Shown: positions 1-7,143 of the stretch, in pieces
Layout of the letters: each line of letters begins with the position of its first letter
How positions within the stretch are numbered: the first letter of the stretch is position 1
From: Bacillota bacterium
GTDB lineage: Bacteria; Bacillota; Clostridia; Lachnospirales; Lachnospiraceae
Assembly: GCA_023421075.1 (NCBI GenBank)
Contig: JAEZUM010000043.1
Coordinates: forward strand, 1 to 64,000
Length of the DNA stretch: 64,000 bases
Direction: 5' to 3'
The notes under the pieces: generated by a model
The model's database searches: none
Told to the model about the DNA's origin: nothing
The model's input: only the letters and a program-made list of their open reading frames with translations
Program-made: the position numbers and the translations under genes

Positions 1-593
1 TCCATAATCATTTCCTTATCTGTCTCTCCGGAATAATAAGAGCGCAGAAGCTTAGCCTTTTCAACAAAGGTACCCTCTCCAAACCATAGGATAATATCAG
101 AGCATTCCTGAATACACTCCTTCTCCATTCCTGCCTTATAATAAGTTTTGGCTAGCTCATAAGCCCATTTCTCCATATACTCTGTATTTTTCAGTGTTTC
201 CAGAGTCTCGATCAGAGTCTCATAAGTCTCACCTTTCAATTTATCAATCTTATAACGAAATATATATTTATAGAAATCCTTTGAGGCGATCTTCTCATAA
301 TCTTTCAAATAATATTCGGCCTCCTCATGTTTCTGGAGCTTGATAAAAAGCTCCACCAATTGAAACAGAGATTTTCTGGATTTTGATTTCTCATATATTC
401 TAAGATAAAGCTGTACGGCTTCCTCATATCGTTCATTTTCGGCATAGACCTCTGCGATTAAGCTAAGGTCAGACATGTTCTTTATTTTCTTGATTTCCAT
501 TGTATCAAGAACCTTCTGAGCAGACAGGGTATCTCCCTCTTCCATACGTCTTCTCATCTCTTCTATCTTTACAATGCTTTCGTAGCTACCCAT
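1..593 (-). CDS. TPR-type helical repeat protein, C-terminal end outside window
   Basis: An open frame runs from an ATG at 593 off the left edge, giving 197 visible residues without a stop. The start follows AAAGGAGG with six bases of spacing. The translation is a series of amphipathic helix pairs typical of tetratricopeptide repeats: segments such as LIAEVYAENERYEEAVQLYL and LVELFIKLQKHEEAEYYLKD have the small/large residue pattern of TPR helices A and B. There is no signal peptide or membrane segment, so it is probably a cytoplasmic scaffold. No catalytic motif is visible. TPR proteins generally mediate protein-protein contacts; the partner cannot be read from the sequence. The adjacent cyclic-nucleotide-binding gene is separated from it by its own terminator. 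Confidence 0.8.
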   Translation of the reverse strand, partial: MGSYESIVKIEEMRRRMEEGDTLSAQKVLDTMEIKKIKNMSDLSLIAEVYAENERYEEAVQLYLRIYEKSKSRKSLFQLVELFIKLQKHEEAEYYLKDYEKIASKDFYKYIFRYKIDKLKGETYETLIETLETLKNTEYMEKWAYELAKTYYKAGMEKECIQECSDIILWFGEGTFVEKAKLLRSYYSGETDKEMIM

Positions 594-655
594 GATAAAC
601 CTCCTTTGTATTTTTAACCCCCAATACAATTGCATAAGGCTCTTCTCTTTTTATA

Positions 656-684
656 ATACTACCATTTGTCTCCTGTTTAGACAA
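656..684 (-). promoter_or_regulatory. Probable sigma-A promoter for the TPR gene
   Basis: On the minus strand TTGTCT (679-684) and TAGTAT (656-661) are separated by 17 bases, about 60 bases upstream of the start at 593. Confidence 0.45.
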
Positions 685-747
685 GTATAAACAGCTGGAA
701 GAAACAAAATAAGACAGAAGGTTGTTGAACAAATCCTGCACGGAGTA

Positions 748-788
748 CTTTTTATTTCATAGGAAGCAATTTACTATGAAATAAAAAG
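748..788. repeat. Perfect 15-bp hairpin sharing a core with the repeat at 3447-3500
   Basis: Arms 748-762 and 774-788 (CTTTTTATTTCATAG and its complement) are perfectly complementary around an 11-base loop. The flanking ATCCTGCACGGAGT (733-746) is identical to the sequence at 3447-3460, and the loop motif GCAATTT is also shared. This indicates two copies of one dispersed element rather than an isolated terminator. Confidence 0.7.
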
Positions 789-821
789 AGGTTGCCTTAA
801 GAACCAACTTAAAACAACCCC
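783..821 (-). terminator. Rho-independent terminator of the 776-residue gene
   Basis: Read on the minus strand, arms 808-821 and 788-801 form a 14-pair stem including a few G-U pairs with a six-base loop, followed by TTTTTATTT. It lies 50 bases past the stop codon at 871 and abuts the hairpin at 748-788. Confidence 0.75.
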
Positions 822-870
822 ATACTTATTCATTTATTCGCTCTGCGTCTCTTAACAAATAATTTCAATC

Positions 871-3201
871 CTAAAGATCACGATAGTATTCTAAGGTATC
901 CGTCAGCTCCTTTGGAATCTCCAAATTATCCTTCTGGAGCATACGAACCCTTCCCTCCAGCTCACGAACTCTCTTCTGCTTCTCTCGATAATAGCGAGCC
1001 ATTGCTTCTTCAAATAAAGGCTGCATTTTAATTTGCTCTCGTATTTCCTTTGCAAAGGGGCAATAGGTAGCCAGCATCTCTCTAACCGGCTTGTTTAATT
1101 TTATTGCTCCCATTGCCTCATAACTAATCCATAGCTCATAATCAATGACAAAAATCTCTCGGCTGCTATTGCGACCTTTTTGGATTTGTGCCTTAATTTT
1201 CTCCTTCTTCTCTTCGGACAGCTCCTTATTCTTTCGATAGAATTGCAGATAGTCGCTATATTCAGAGGTAAGGGACTTGTTCTGTATATCATTCCAAGCA
1301 ACTCCCTCAATGGTACGGCACAGCTCCCAGCGAAATCTTCCCAGAATACGAATTAATAATAGGCCAAGATTGACATCGGTGAATATCGGCAACAGGAAAC
1401 GAGCACTGGCATCTCTCTTCTTTCCGGCGATCTCCTGCCACATAACACCATTGTTACCTACGTTTGGCAATAGAATAACATCCGGATAAACTCTTTTAAT
1501 TACATATTCCTTTACGATATTTTTATTCGAAAAAATTACCTCTCGATCAAATACAGAATAATCAACTCGCATGATTTTATTTATAACTTCGTTTACTTTT
1601 GATGTGGTTAATAACAGCTTTTCGATTCCGTTTGCCCATTGATCTTTATGCAAAAAGGGCACAAAGCTGGTGATCTGACCATTAGTGGTACGATTATTAT
1701 AACGGAACATGTTCTGTATCTCATACTTAAGTTTCTTTAATGGGTCAGAGAGACACTGTGCCATTTCCTTTTCTGTAATCTGATTCTGTTTCCGAAGACC
1801 TGCGAGATGATCCGGGTATTCTAAGTCAAATTCATTCTTCGAGGGTTCTTTCTTCCCTTCGTAAATCTGGGTAAGCCATGCCTTGATATCGTATACTTTA
1901 CATAAGCTTTGTGGAGTTTCCTCATCCTTTAGAAAATATACGGATAACATTTGGTCGTTTGTCAGTAACCTCTCATCAGCAAACCCATACTTAAGAAACA
2001 TATCGATCAAACGCGGAGGATTCTTCTCCTGGTATGCTCGAAGGAAAACAGGAAGGTAAATTTCATAATGATACTCACCCATTTTTTTTCGCAGGTTTCT
2101 TGCACTATCATCGGAGGAGAACTTGTCCTTCATATGAACAAAATCCTGCATGGCAGTCTGCATTTGAACCGCCTTATCCCCTTCAATTCCAGCATACTCA
2201 AGGATTTTTGCGAAGGCGTTCTTCATTGACTCCATCGCTTCTTTGGTATCCTCCCCAGAGTATTTAAGCATGGAGGCTGTACTAACATTTTCTTCTTTAT
2301 TATTGGTAAGAAGCAGATGATATACCTCCTCCATCTTCTTACGATTTGCTTTATATCGAACGGAAAGCATTCGCTCTGCAAAGGTCTCTGCCTGATTTAC
2401 CTGTTCGATGATATCATCCATCATCTCCATTACTTCATTGCTGGTACCACTGGAATTATCCATGGATATCGAAAGCTCTGCTATCAGATGGAATAAACAG
2501 CTATCGGTATCATCTACAAGACACCCCGCCATAGAAACAAAATCTTCCGCCATCTCCTTCAACGCATCAATTTGTTGATTTACCACATTTACCTGATCCT
2601 CAATCTGAAACAGGGTAATTGCATTCCCATAGGAGTAGAAGGTTTTTACTGCATCAATCGGGAGATTCTTACACTCAATATAGTAATTAATTCGATCCTT
2701 TAAAAGCTCCAGATCACTATCCATAAGCTCCAGCTTATTAATTCGCTCACTAACCGATACCTTTAAGCCTTTTCGGTTAGCCATTGCAAGATATTTCTTA
2801 TGGTACTCCGTCAAAAACTGATAAAGAGTCGCTCTGCATTTGATCATTCCACGATAGATCATATCAAATTCATAAATCATTTTATAGAAGGAAGCAACCA
2901 TAAATCCATGATAATCTTTATTCACGTTTAATATGGTATCCAATTCCTCTACCCGATTAATTGGGTACACATAAAGAAGCAAATCATCCACAGCCGTATA
3001 GGAACTAAGATATTTTCCATGATATAAATCATTGATTCCCAGAAAAGAGCCTGATCCTGCAATGATCTTTGCCCCTTTATTGTGTATCATAACTCGCCCT
3101 TTAATAATCATTCCAACGCTAAATACCGCTTCCTCTTGGGTATAAATTGTACTACCCTTCGGGATTTGATTTACCGCATTCGGATTTAACTTCCATTCCA
3201 T
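871..3201 (-). CDS. Large protein with N-terminal cyclic-nucleotide-binding-like domain
   Basis: The protein has 776 residues. Residues about 10-95 have the beta-roll pattern of the CRP/cNMP-binding fold (KGSTIYTQEEAVFSVGMIIKG, then GSFLGINDLYHG). The remaining 680 residues are mostly helical and hydrophilic, with no helix-turn-helix, transmembrane segment or enzyme motif that I recognise; the extreme C terminus (REKQKRVRELEGRVRMLQKD) looks like a coiled coil. The architecture therefore is not that of a CRP transcription factor. It may be a cytoplasmic sensor or scaffold responding to a nucleotide or to its own oligomeric state. The start at 3201 has GGCGGTG at suitable spacing and its own promoter, and a strong terminator follows. 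The fold assignment for the N terminus is fairly secure; the function is unknown. Confidence 0.85.
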   Translation of the reverse strand: MEWKLNPNAVNQIPKGSTIYTQEEAVFSVGMIIKGRVMIHNKGAKIIAGSGSFLGINDLYHGKYLSSYTAVDDLLLYVYPINRVEELDTILNVNKDYHGFMVASFYKMIYEFDMIYRGMIKCRATLYQFLTEYHKKYLAMANRKGLKVSVSERINKLELMDSDLELLKDRINYYIECKNLPIDAVKTFYSYGNAITLFQIEDQVNVVNQQIDALKEMAEDFVSMAGCLVDDTDSCLFHLIAELSISMDNSSGTSNEVMEMMDDIIEQVNQAETFAERMLSVRYKANRKKMEEVYHLLLTNNKEENVSTASMLKYSGEDTKEAMESMKNAFAKILEYAGIEGDKAVQMQTAMQDFVHMKDKFSSDDSARNLRKKMGEYHYEIYLPVFLRAYQEKNPPRLIDMFLKYGFADERLLTNDQMLSVYFLKDEETPQSLCKVYDIKAWLTQIYEGKKEPSKNEFDLEYPDHLAGLRKQNQITEKEMAQCLSDPLKKLKYEIQNMFRYNNRTTNGQITSFVPFLHKDQWANGIEKLLLTTSKVNEVINKIMRVDYSVFDREVIFSNKNIVKEYVIKRVYPDVILLPNVGNNGVMWQEIAGKKRDASARFLLPIFTDVNLGLLLIRILGRFRWELCRTIEGVAWNDIQNKSLTSEYSDYLQFYRKNKELSEEKKEKIKAQIQKGRNSSREIFVIDYELWISYEAMGAIKLNKPVREMLATYCPFAKEIREQIKMQPLFEEAMARYYREKQKRVRELEGRVRMLQKDNLEIPKELTDTLEYYRDL

Positions 3202-3245
3202 ATTTGCACCGCCTAATTAACGACATTCTATTACAGTATGCTCTT

Positions 3246-3273
3246 ATTATATACCAATTTTGACGATTCACAA
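3246..3273 (-). promoter_or_regulatory. Promoter for the cNMP-binding-domain gene
   Basis: Minus-strand TTGTGA (3268-3273) and a perfect TATAAT (3246-3251) are separated by 16 bases, 45 bases upstream of the start codon at 3201. Confidence 0.6.
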
Positions 3274-3328
3274 AGAAGAATGTAGCTAATTAAGTATAGT
3301 ACAAAATACTTATGTTAAGTTTGGTGTA

Positions 3329-3500
3329 GTCCGATTTCGCCGGACGAAGAACAAAGTGTCAGCACGCTGACACTTACGATGCTTGCATTGCAAGCATTGC
3401 CTGACTGCGGGTTGCGAAGCAACTACTTCCATTCCGCGAAGTGCGCATCCTGCACGGAGTGCTTTTTATTACATAGGCGCAATTTCCTCTGTAATAAAAA
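3329..3500. repeat. Chain of consecutive small inverted repeats
   Basis: Five inverted repeats follow one another: 3329-3345 (GTCCG/CGGAC), 3355-3374 (AGTGTCAGC/GCTGACACT), 3379-3397 (ATGCTTGC/GCAAGCAT), 3411-3423 (GTTGC/GCAAC) and 3463-3500 (TTTTTATTACA/TGTAATAAAAA). The last part, with its preceding ATCCTGCACGGAGT, is shared with 733-788. The spacing between units is only 5-40 bases. The element lies between the 776-residue gene promoter and the SRP RNA terminator, whose T-tract it overlaps. It looks like a short non-coding mobile or REP-like repeat. Confidence 0.6.
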
Positions 3501-3526
3501 AGAAAGCCTCAAAGAAAGGCTTTCTT
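3494..3526 (-). terminator. Terminator of SRP RNA
   Basis: Minus-strand stem AGAAAGCCT/AGGCTTTCT (3517-3525 with 3501-3509) is followed by a run of Ts at 3494-3500, immediately beyond the RNA 3' end. Confidence 0.8.
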
Positions 3527-3535
3527 ATATATTTA

Positions 3536-3801
3536 ATCCGTGCGCTCTGCTTCGAATGCTTACCATAAGCGTTACCCTTACAGTTAACTCGGTTCAGGCA
3601 GCCTTACGGCACACAAGAGCTTTTGCTTAGTGCTGCTTCATTCCTGACCTGACACGGTTCACAAATTCCTGTTGCGTAAGACCCAAACGTCAACATCACT
3701 TATAAGGGGCGGCCTTACAGTAAGTCACCCTAGGCAGAACATCACCCCTGCTGTAGCGGATTGCAGGTACAGGGCACCGCTATCTCCCCGGCTGCACGGA
3801 A
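3536..3801 (-). ncRNA. ffs: SRP RNA, large bacterial form with Alu domain
   Basis: The minus strand contains the hallmark segments of the roughly 265-base clostridial/bacillar signal recognition particle RNA: a 5' end TCCGTGC pairing with a 3' end GCACGGAT, the Alu-domain stretch GCGGTGCCCTGTACCTGCAA, and the helix-8 S-domain segment GTCAGGTCAGGAATGAAGCA that binds Ffh. It forms the RNA core of the co-translational membrane targeting particle. The ends are placed by the terminal pairing and the terminator just downstream. No protein-coding frame in this stretch is credible. Confidence 0.93.
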
Positions 3802-3917
3802 ATCTTATGACAAAATAATAATTTCATCCTGATCGGATTGTATATTTAATGTGAAAACAATCAGCCATAAAAAAGCTGTATGCCAAGTATAAAACATACC
3901 GAGGGGAATGTCAACCC

Positions 3918-4403
3918 TCAAGCATTTCCTTTTTCCGCAAGCTTTTCCTTCCTGTTACGAACACGCAGATCTTGAAAAAAATCCTGTAATACCTTTGTAC
4001 ACTCTTCTTCCAGGACTCCTGTCTCCAATTCTACCTGATGATTAAATTCCTTCATCTGTAACAGATTAAGAATTGACCCGGCACAACCGGCTTTGGGATT
4101 CATAGTTCCAACGACAACCTTCTTGATCCGTGCCTGTACGATGGCTCCGGAACACATCTGACAAGGCTCCAACGTTACATACATAACGCAATCCTCCAGA
4201 CGCCAGTCACCCATCACCTTACTTGCCTTTTCGATTGCGATTAATTCCGCATGTGCCAGGGCTGTTTTTTTGGTGTTTCGTTTATTATATCCTCTACCGA
4301 TTATTTTATCCTGATATACGATGACGCATCCGATTGGAACTTCGCCCAGCCGAATCGCCTTCCTTGCTTCCTTTAATGCTTCGCGCATATATTTATCATT
4401 CAT
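3918..4403 (-). CDS. tadA: tRNA adenosine(34) deaminase TadA
   Basis: This is a zinc-dependent deaminase that converts A34 to inosine in the anticodon of tRNA-Arg(ACG). The zinc-binding and proton-shuttle motif HAE occurs near residue 51 and the second zinc motif EPCQMC near residue 80, with the usual spacing; overall length (161 residues) is typical. The start is uncertain. The upstream ATG at 4415 sits directly against the AAAGGA ribosome binding site, leaving no spacing, so I prefer the ATG at 4403 (MNDKYMREAL), which aligns with the normal TadA N terminus. The gene is upstream of SRP RNA on the same strand, a neighbourhood common in clostridia and bacilli, where tadA lies next to the SRP RNA and dnaX genes. 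It is divergent from the nrdG-like gene. Confidence 0.93.
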   Translation of the reverse strand: MNDKYMREALKEARKAIRLGEVPIGCVIVYQDKIIGRGYNKRNTKKTALAHAELIAIEKASKVMGDWRLEDCVMYVTLEPCQMCSGAIVQARIKKVVVGTMNPKAGCAGSILNLLQMKEFNHQVELETGVLEEECTKVLQDFFQDLRVRNRKEKLAEKGNA

Positions 4404-4503
4404 GCCCTCTATCATTCCTTTGCATCTGGACTAGTTCCTTACTATTTGATATAGTATTTACAGAGCTTCAACTATTCTATCACAACACTGCGGAGGTGAC
4501 AAT

Positions 4504-5199
4504 ATGCAGATCAACGGCTTTCATAAAACAACCCTGCTCGATTATCCAAAGCATCTTGCCGCAACTATTTTTCTTGGCGGCTGTAATATGAGATGCCCCT
4601 TCTGTCATAATGCATCCCTAGTAACCGGAGCCTCAGCACAGCCGGTGATACCGGAACAAGAGGTGTTATCCTATCTTGCTAAAAGAAGGGGTATTCTCGA
4701 AGGGGTTTGCATCACCGGTGGAGAACCTACACTCTATACCGACCTCACTGACTTTATTGCCAGAATAAAAGAACTTGGCTTGAAAGTAAAGCTGGATACC
4801 AATGGTACCAATCCGGGTCTGATCAAGAGCCTCGTTGCAAATCAGCTTGTTGATTATGTCGCTATGGACATTAAGAATTCCAAGGAGAAATATGCCTTGA
4901 CCGCTGGAATTGATCGACTTACCCTTGACCCAATCATGGAAAGTGCGGACTTTCTATTGGCCTCACCTCTTGACTATGAATTCCGTACAACCATCGTAAA
5001 AGAATATCACACCACAGAGGATATGTTATCCATCGGAAGCTGGCTAGCCGGAGCTAAGGCCTATTATCTGCAAAGCTACAAGGATTCCGGAGATATTCTG
5101 TTACCGGGTCTGCATAGCCATTCCAAAGAAACACTGGAGAAATATATTGCGTTACTTACTCCTTTCATACCCGCGACAGAACTACGCGGAGTTGATTAA
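4504..5199 (+). CDS. Anaerobic ribonucleotide reductase activating protein (NrdG-like radical SAM)
   Basis: The 231-residue protein has the radical SAM cluster motif CxxxCxxC at Cys27, Cys31 and Cys34 (CNMRCPFC) and the SAM-binding GGEP motif (ITGGEPTL). The N-terminal INGFHKTTLLDYP is typical of the NrdG2 subgroup annotated as activators of class III anaerobic ribonucleotide reductase, in which the enzyme installs a glycyl radical on NrdD. No nrdD lies beside it, so the true target could be another glycyl radical enzyme. The start has an excellent GGAGGTGAC site eight bases away. A GNAT gene follows 18 bases later and probably shares its transcript. It is one of only five plus-strand genes in the window... 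the rest run on the other strand. Confidence 0.85.
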   Translation: MQINGFHKTTLLDYPKHLAATIFLGGCNMRCPFCHNASLVTGASAQPVIPEQEVLSYLAKRRGILEGVCITGGEPTLYTDLTDFIARIKELGLKVKLDTNGTNPGLIKSLVANQLVDYVAMDIKNSKEKYALTAGIDRLTLDPIMESADFLLASPLDYEFRTTIVKEYHTTEDMLSIGSWLAGAKAYYLQSYKDSGDILLPGLHSHSKETLEKYIALLTPFIPATELRGVD

Positions 5200-5217
5200 A
5201 GAAATGGAGGTGCATCT

Positions 5218-5775
5218 ATGGGTAAAACCTATGAGACAGAACGTCTTCTTATGAAGGCACCGGATAAAGAGTCCGCTTCTCTCATCTTATCCTTTTATGA
5301 AGAGAATAAAGAGCTTTTTGAACCCTGGGAGCCTGTACGAAGTCATAATTTTTATACCCTGAGCTATCAGAAGGCCTTTCTGACGGCAGAGCATAATCAG
5401 ATTCTGGAAGGAAAGCTGATTCGGTATTGGGTATTTCTCAAGAAGCATCCGGAAGAGTTAATTGGTACTGTCTGCTTTCAAAATATATTAAAGGAGCCTT
5501 ATCACAGCTGTAGCCTTGGGTACAAATTCAGCCAAAAGTATCTGCACCAAGGCTATGCAACAGAAAGCATTCAAAAATGTATTGAGCTTGTATTTCATGA
5601 GCATCACATGCATCGGATTGACGCTTATATTATGCCAACCAATACAGCCTCCTTGAAATTAATCAACCGTCTTTCCTTCCAATATGAAGGCACCTGCCAC
5701 TCCTTTGCTAAAATTAACGGAAGCTGGTCCGATCATATGCACTATGCAAAGATCAACCCCTTCCAGATAGACTAA
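5218..5775 (+). CDS. GNAT family N-acetyltransferase (RimJ/RimL-like)
   Basis: The 185-residue protein has the RimJ/L acetyltransferase layout: an N-terminal TERLLMKAP strand, a central strand leading into the acetyl-CoA pyrophosphate loop (SQKYLHQGYATESIQ, a variant of the Q/RxxGxG/A motif), and the C-terminal NTASLKLINRLSFQYEG signature. Members acetylate alpha-amino groups of ribosomal proteins or small molecules; the substrate cannot be deduced here. The start follows GGAGGTGCATCT. The 3' end overlaps the end of the convergent DUF6128-like gene by four bases, so no terminator is present between them. Confidence 0.88.
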   Translation: MGKTYETERLLMKAPDKESASLILSFYEENKELFEPWEPVRSHNFYTLSYQKAFLTAEHNQILEGKLIRYWVFLKKHPEELIGTVCFQNILKEPYHSCSLGYKFSQKYLHQGYATESIQKCIELVFHEHHMHRIDAYIMPTNTASLKLINRLSFQYEGTCHSFAKINGSWSDHMHYAKINPFQID

Positions 5776-6944
5776 AAGCATACCGGAGTATACCAATAAC
5801 CAAAGTCACCTTGTCGGAGTTCTCTCTTGCGAATCGGCTTAAAGCCCTCAAAACCGAACATTTTTGCCATGAACCTCTCACGATTGTGATATATTCCCGG
5901 AACTCCCAGAATATATCGACATCCCGAACGGTCCTTCATTTTCGCAAATATCAAATGATGATAGCAGTAATATCCGTGTATCAGAAAGCTGTTATTACTC
6001 AATGTCCATAGCTCCTTCGGTAACAAACCGATGTCTTTGGGCTCAATTTTTGCACATAATAATATTTCATTATCTTCAAAGGGATAGATTCTGGGATATT
6101 TCTCAAAGATAGATGCTGCGACACTGGGGTCAAGGGTTTCCTCTGTTTCCTGTATTGGTGTTGTATCCCCCACCAACTCCTTCGCCTCTTCTGCTGATAT
6201 CCTGTCTGTCTCCTCGCTACTTTCTACATCAACTACTGCAAGCTCTGCAGTTACGATGGATGCAGCTTCCATCGGAGTCCTATCCTCCTTCGTTTCCGTC
6301 AAATCCATGACAGCTGACGCTTCTTTCTTCTCTTCAGGATGCGCTGCCTCTAGGGTCTCTGACTTCATCCAGTTCCTGGTCTCACCCGCCATAAGATAGG
6401 AACCCGGCTGCTGCAGACGTTCGATGGTTTTGAAGCCTCTTGGAAGCTTATATTTCGGGATTAATAATTCCTCCTCCAGGGTCAGCTTCGGCTCTCTCTT
6501 TGTCTTCGGCTTCAGTGCTTCCAGCACCTCGCTGGCCAGAATCGGTTTATCATCCCATTCCGTTGCAAAGAATATATTGTCATTCAGAAAAATCAGTAAC
6601 CCTCCCATATCTGACAACGGATATCCTGATTTCATAATATTACCTTCCTCTGTAATCAGCTTGCTATCCATGACCTGGTTCTTGAGCACCGTATCTCCCA
6701 GATAGACCAACTCCAGATCAGAGTATTTCCTCAGAAGTATATAAGTTGGAAAGATACTGTCGAGTTGACCAAGCAGCTGCATATGTAGTGTGATTTTACA
6801 TTGTCCGTCCTTCGCTTCCACCCGGGCAAACCCCACATTCTTTTTCTTTACTCCGTTTTCATATTGATACATGTAAGAAACCATTCGTTTATAATCAGCC
6901 ACACTCATTCCCTCTCTTTCCGGATTCCAATCGGCTTGTTTCAT
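5772..6944 (-). CDS. DUF6128-like protein of unknown function
   Basis: The 390-residue protein has two conserved-looking ends and an acidic, low-complexity middle. Residues about 13-140 (YKRMVSYMYQYENGVKKKNV and following) begin with the pattern I associate with DUF6128 proteins of Lachnospiraceae. Residues about 290-390 end in GDFGYWYTPVCF and carry GVPGIYHNRERFMAKMFGF. The linker at about 195-280 is rich in Glu, Thr and Ala. There is no signal peptide or transmembrane helix. The start at 6944 has AAGGA rather far upstream; an internal ATG at residue 13 is an alternative. Function is unknown; the family assignment is from memory of the motif pattern. Confidence 0.7.
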   Translation of the reverse strand: MKQADWNPEREGMSVADYKRMVSYMYQYENGVKKKNVGFARVEAKDGQCKITLHMQLLGQLDSIFPTYILLRKYSDLELVYLGDTVLKNQVMDSKLITEEGNIMKSGYPLSDMGGLLIFLNDNIFFATEWDDKPILASEVLEALKPKTKREPKLTLEEELLIPKYKLPRGFKTIERLQQPGSYLMAGETRNWMKSETLEAAHPEEKKEASAVMDLTETKEDRTPMEAASIVTAELAVVDVESSEETDRISAEEAKELVGDTTPIQETEETLDPSVAASIFEKYPRIYPFEDNEILLCAKIEPKDIGLLPKELWTLSNNSFLIHGYYCYHHLIFAKMKDRSGCRYILGVPGIYHNRERFMAKMFGFEGFKPIRKRELRQGDFGYWYTPVCF

Positions 6945-7034
6945 AATTCTATTTAATATATTCCTTCTAAGTTGTCATTATTCCAATGAGGGGGCAGAAA
7001 GAAAAGGTTGTCTCAAACTGAACTCTAACCTATT

Positions 7035-7092
7035 AGAGAGAGGGAAGGGCTCCCCTTCACAGGGGTAGCCCTTCCCTCTCTCTTCCTTTTTT
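7035..7092 (+). terminator. Very stable hairpin with T-tract on the plus strand
   Basis: Arms 7035-7051 and 7067-7083 (AGAGAGAGGGAAGGGCT and complement) form 17 perfect pairs, extended by five more (7052-7056 with 7061-7065) across a one-base bulge; a TTCCTTTTTT tract follows on the plus strand. No plus-strand gene ends nearby. On the minus strand, where carB ends 60 bases upstream, there is no T-tract, though the stem alone could stop or protect the carB transcript. Confidence 0.6.
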
Positions 7093-7143
7093 ATATCTAG
7101 ATACAGCCTCTGAACAATTTGTCATTTTAGTAATTCTATCTAT

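Noticed and set aside
3379..3630. Short plus-strand open frames over the repeat and SRP RNA
   Set aside because: They cross a structured RNA and a repeat and have no ribosome binding site.
4415..4415. Upstream ATG of tadA
   Set aside because: The AAAGGA site directly touches this ATG, leaving no spacing, and the family N terminus aligns to the next ATG at 4403.
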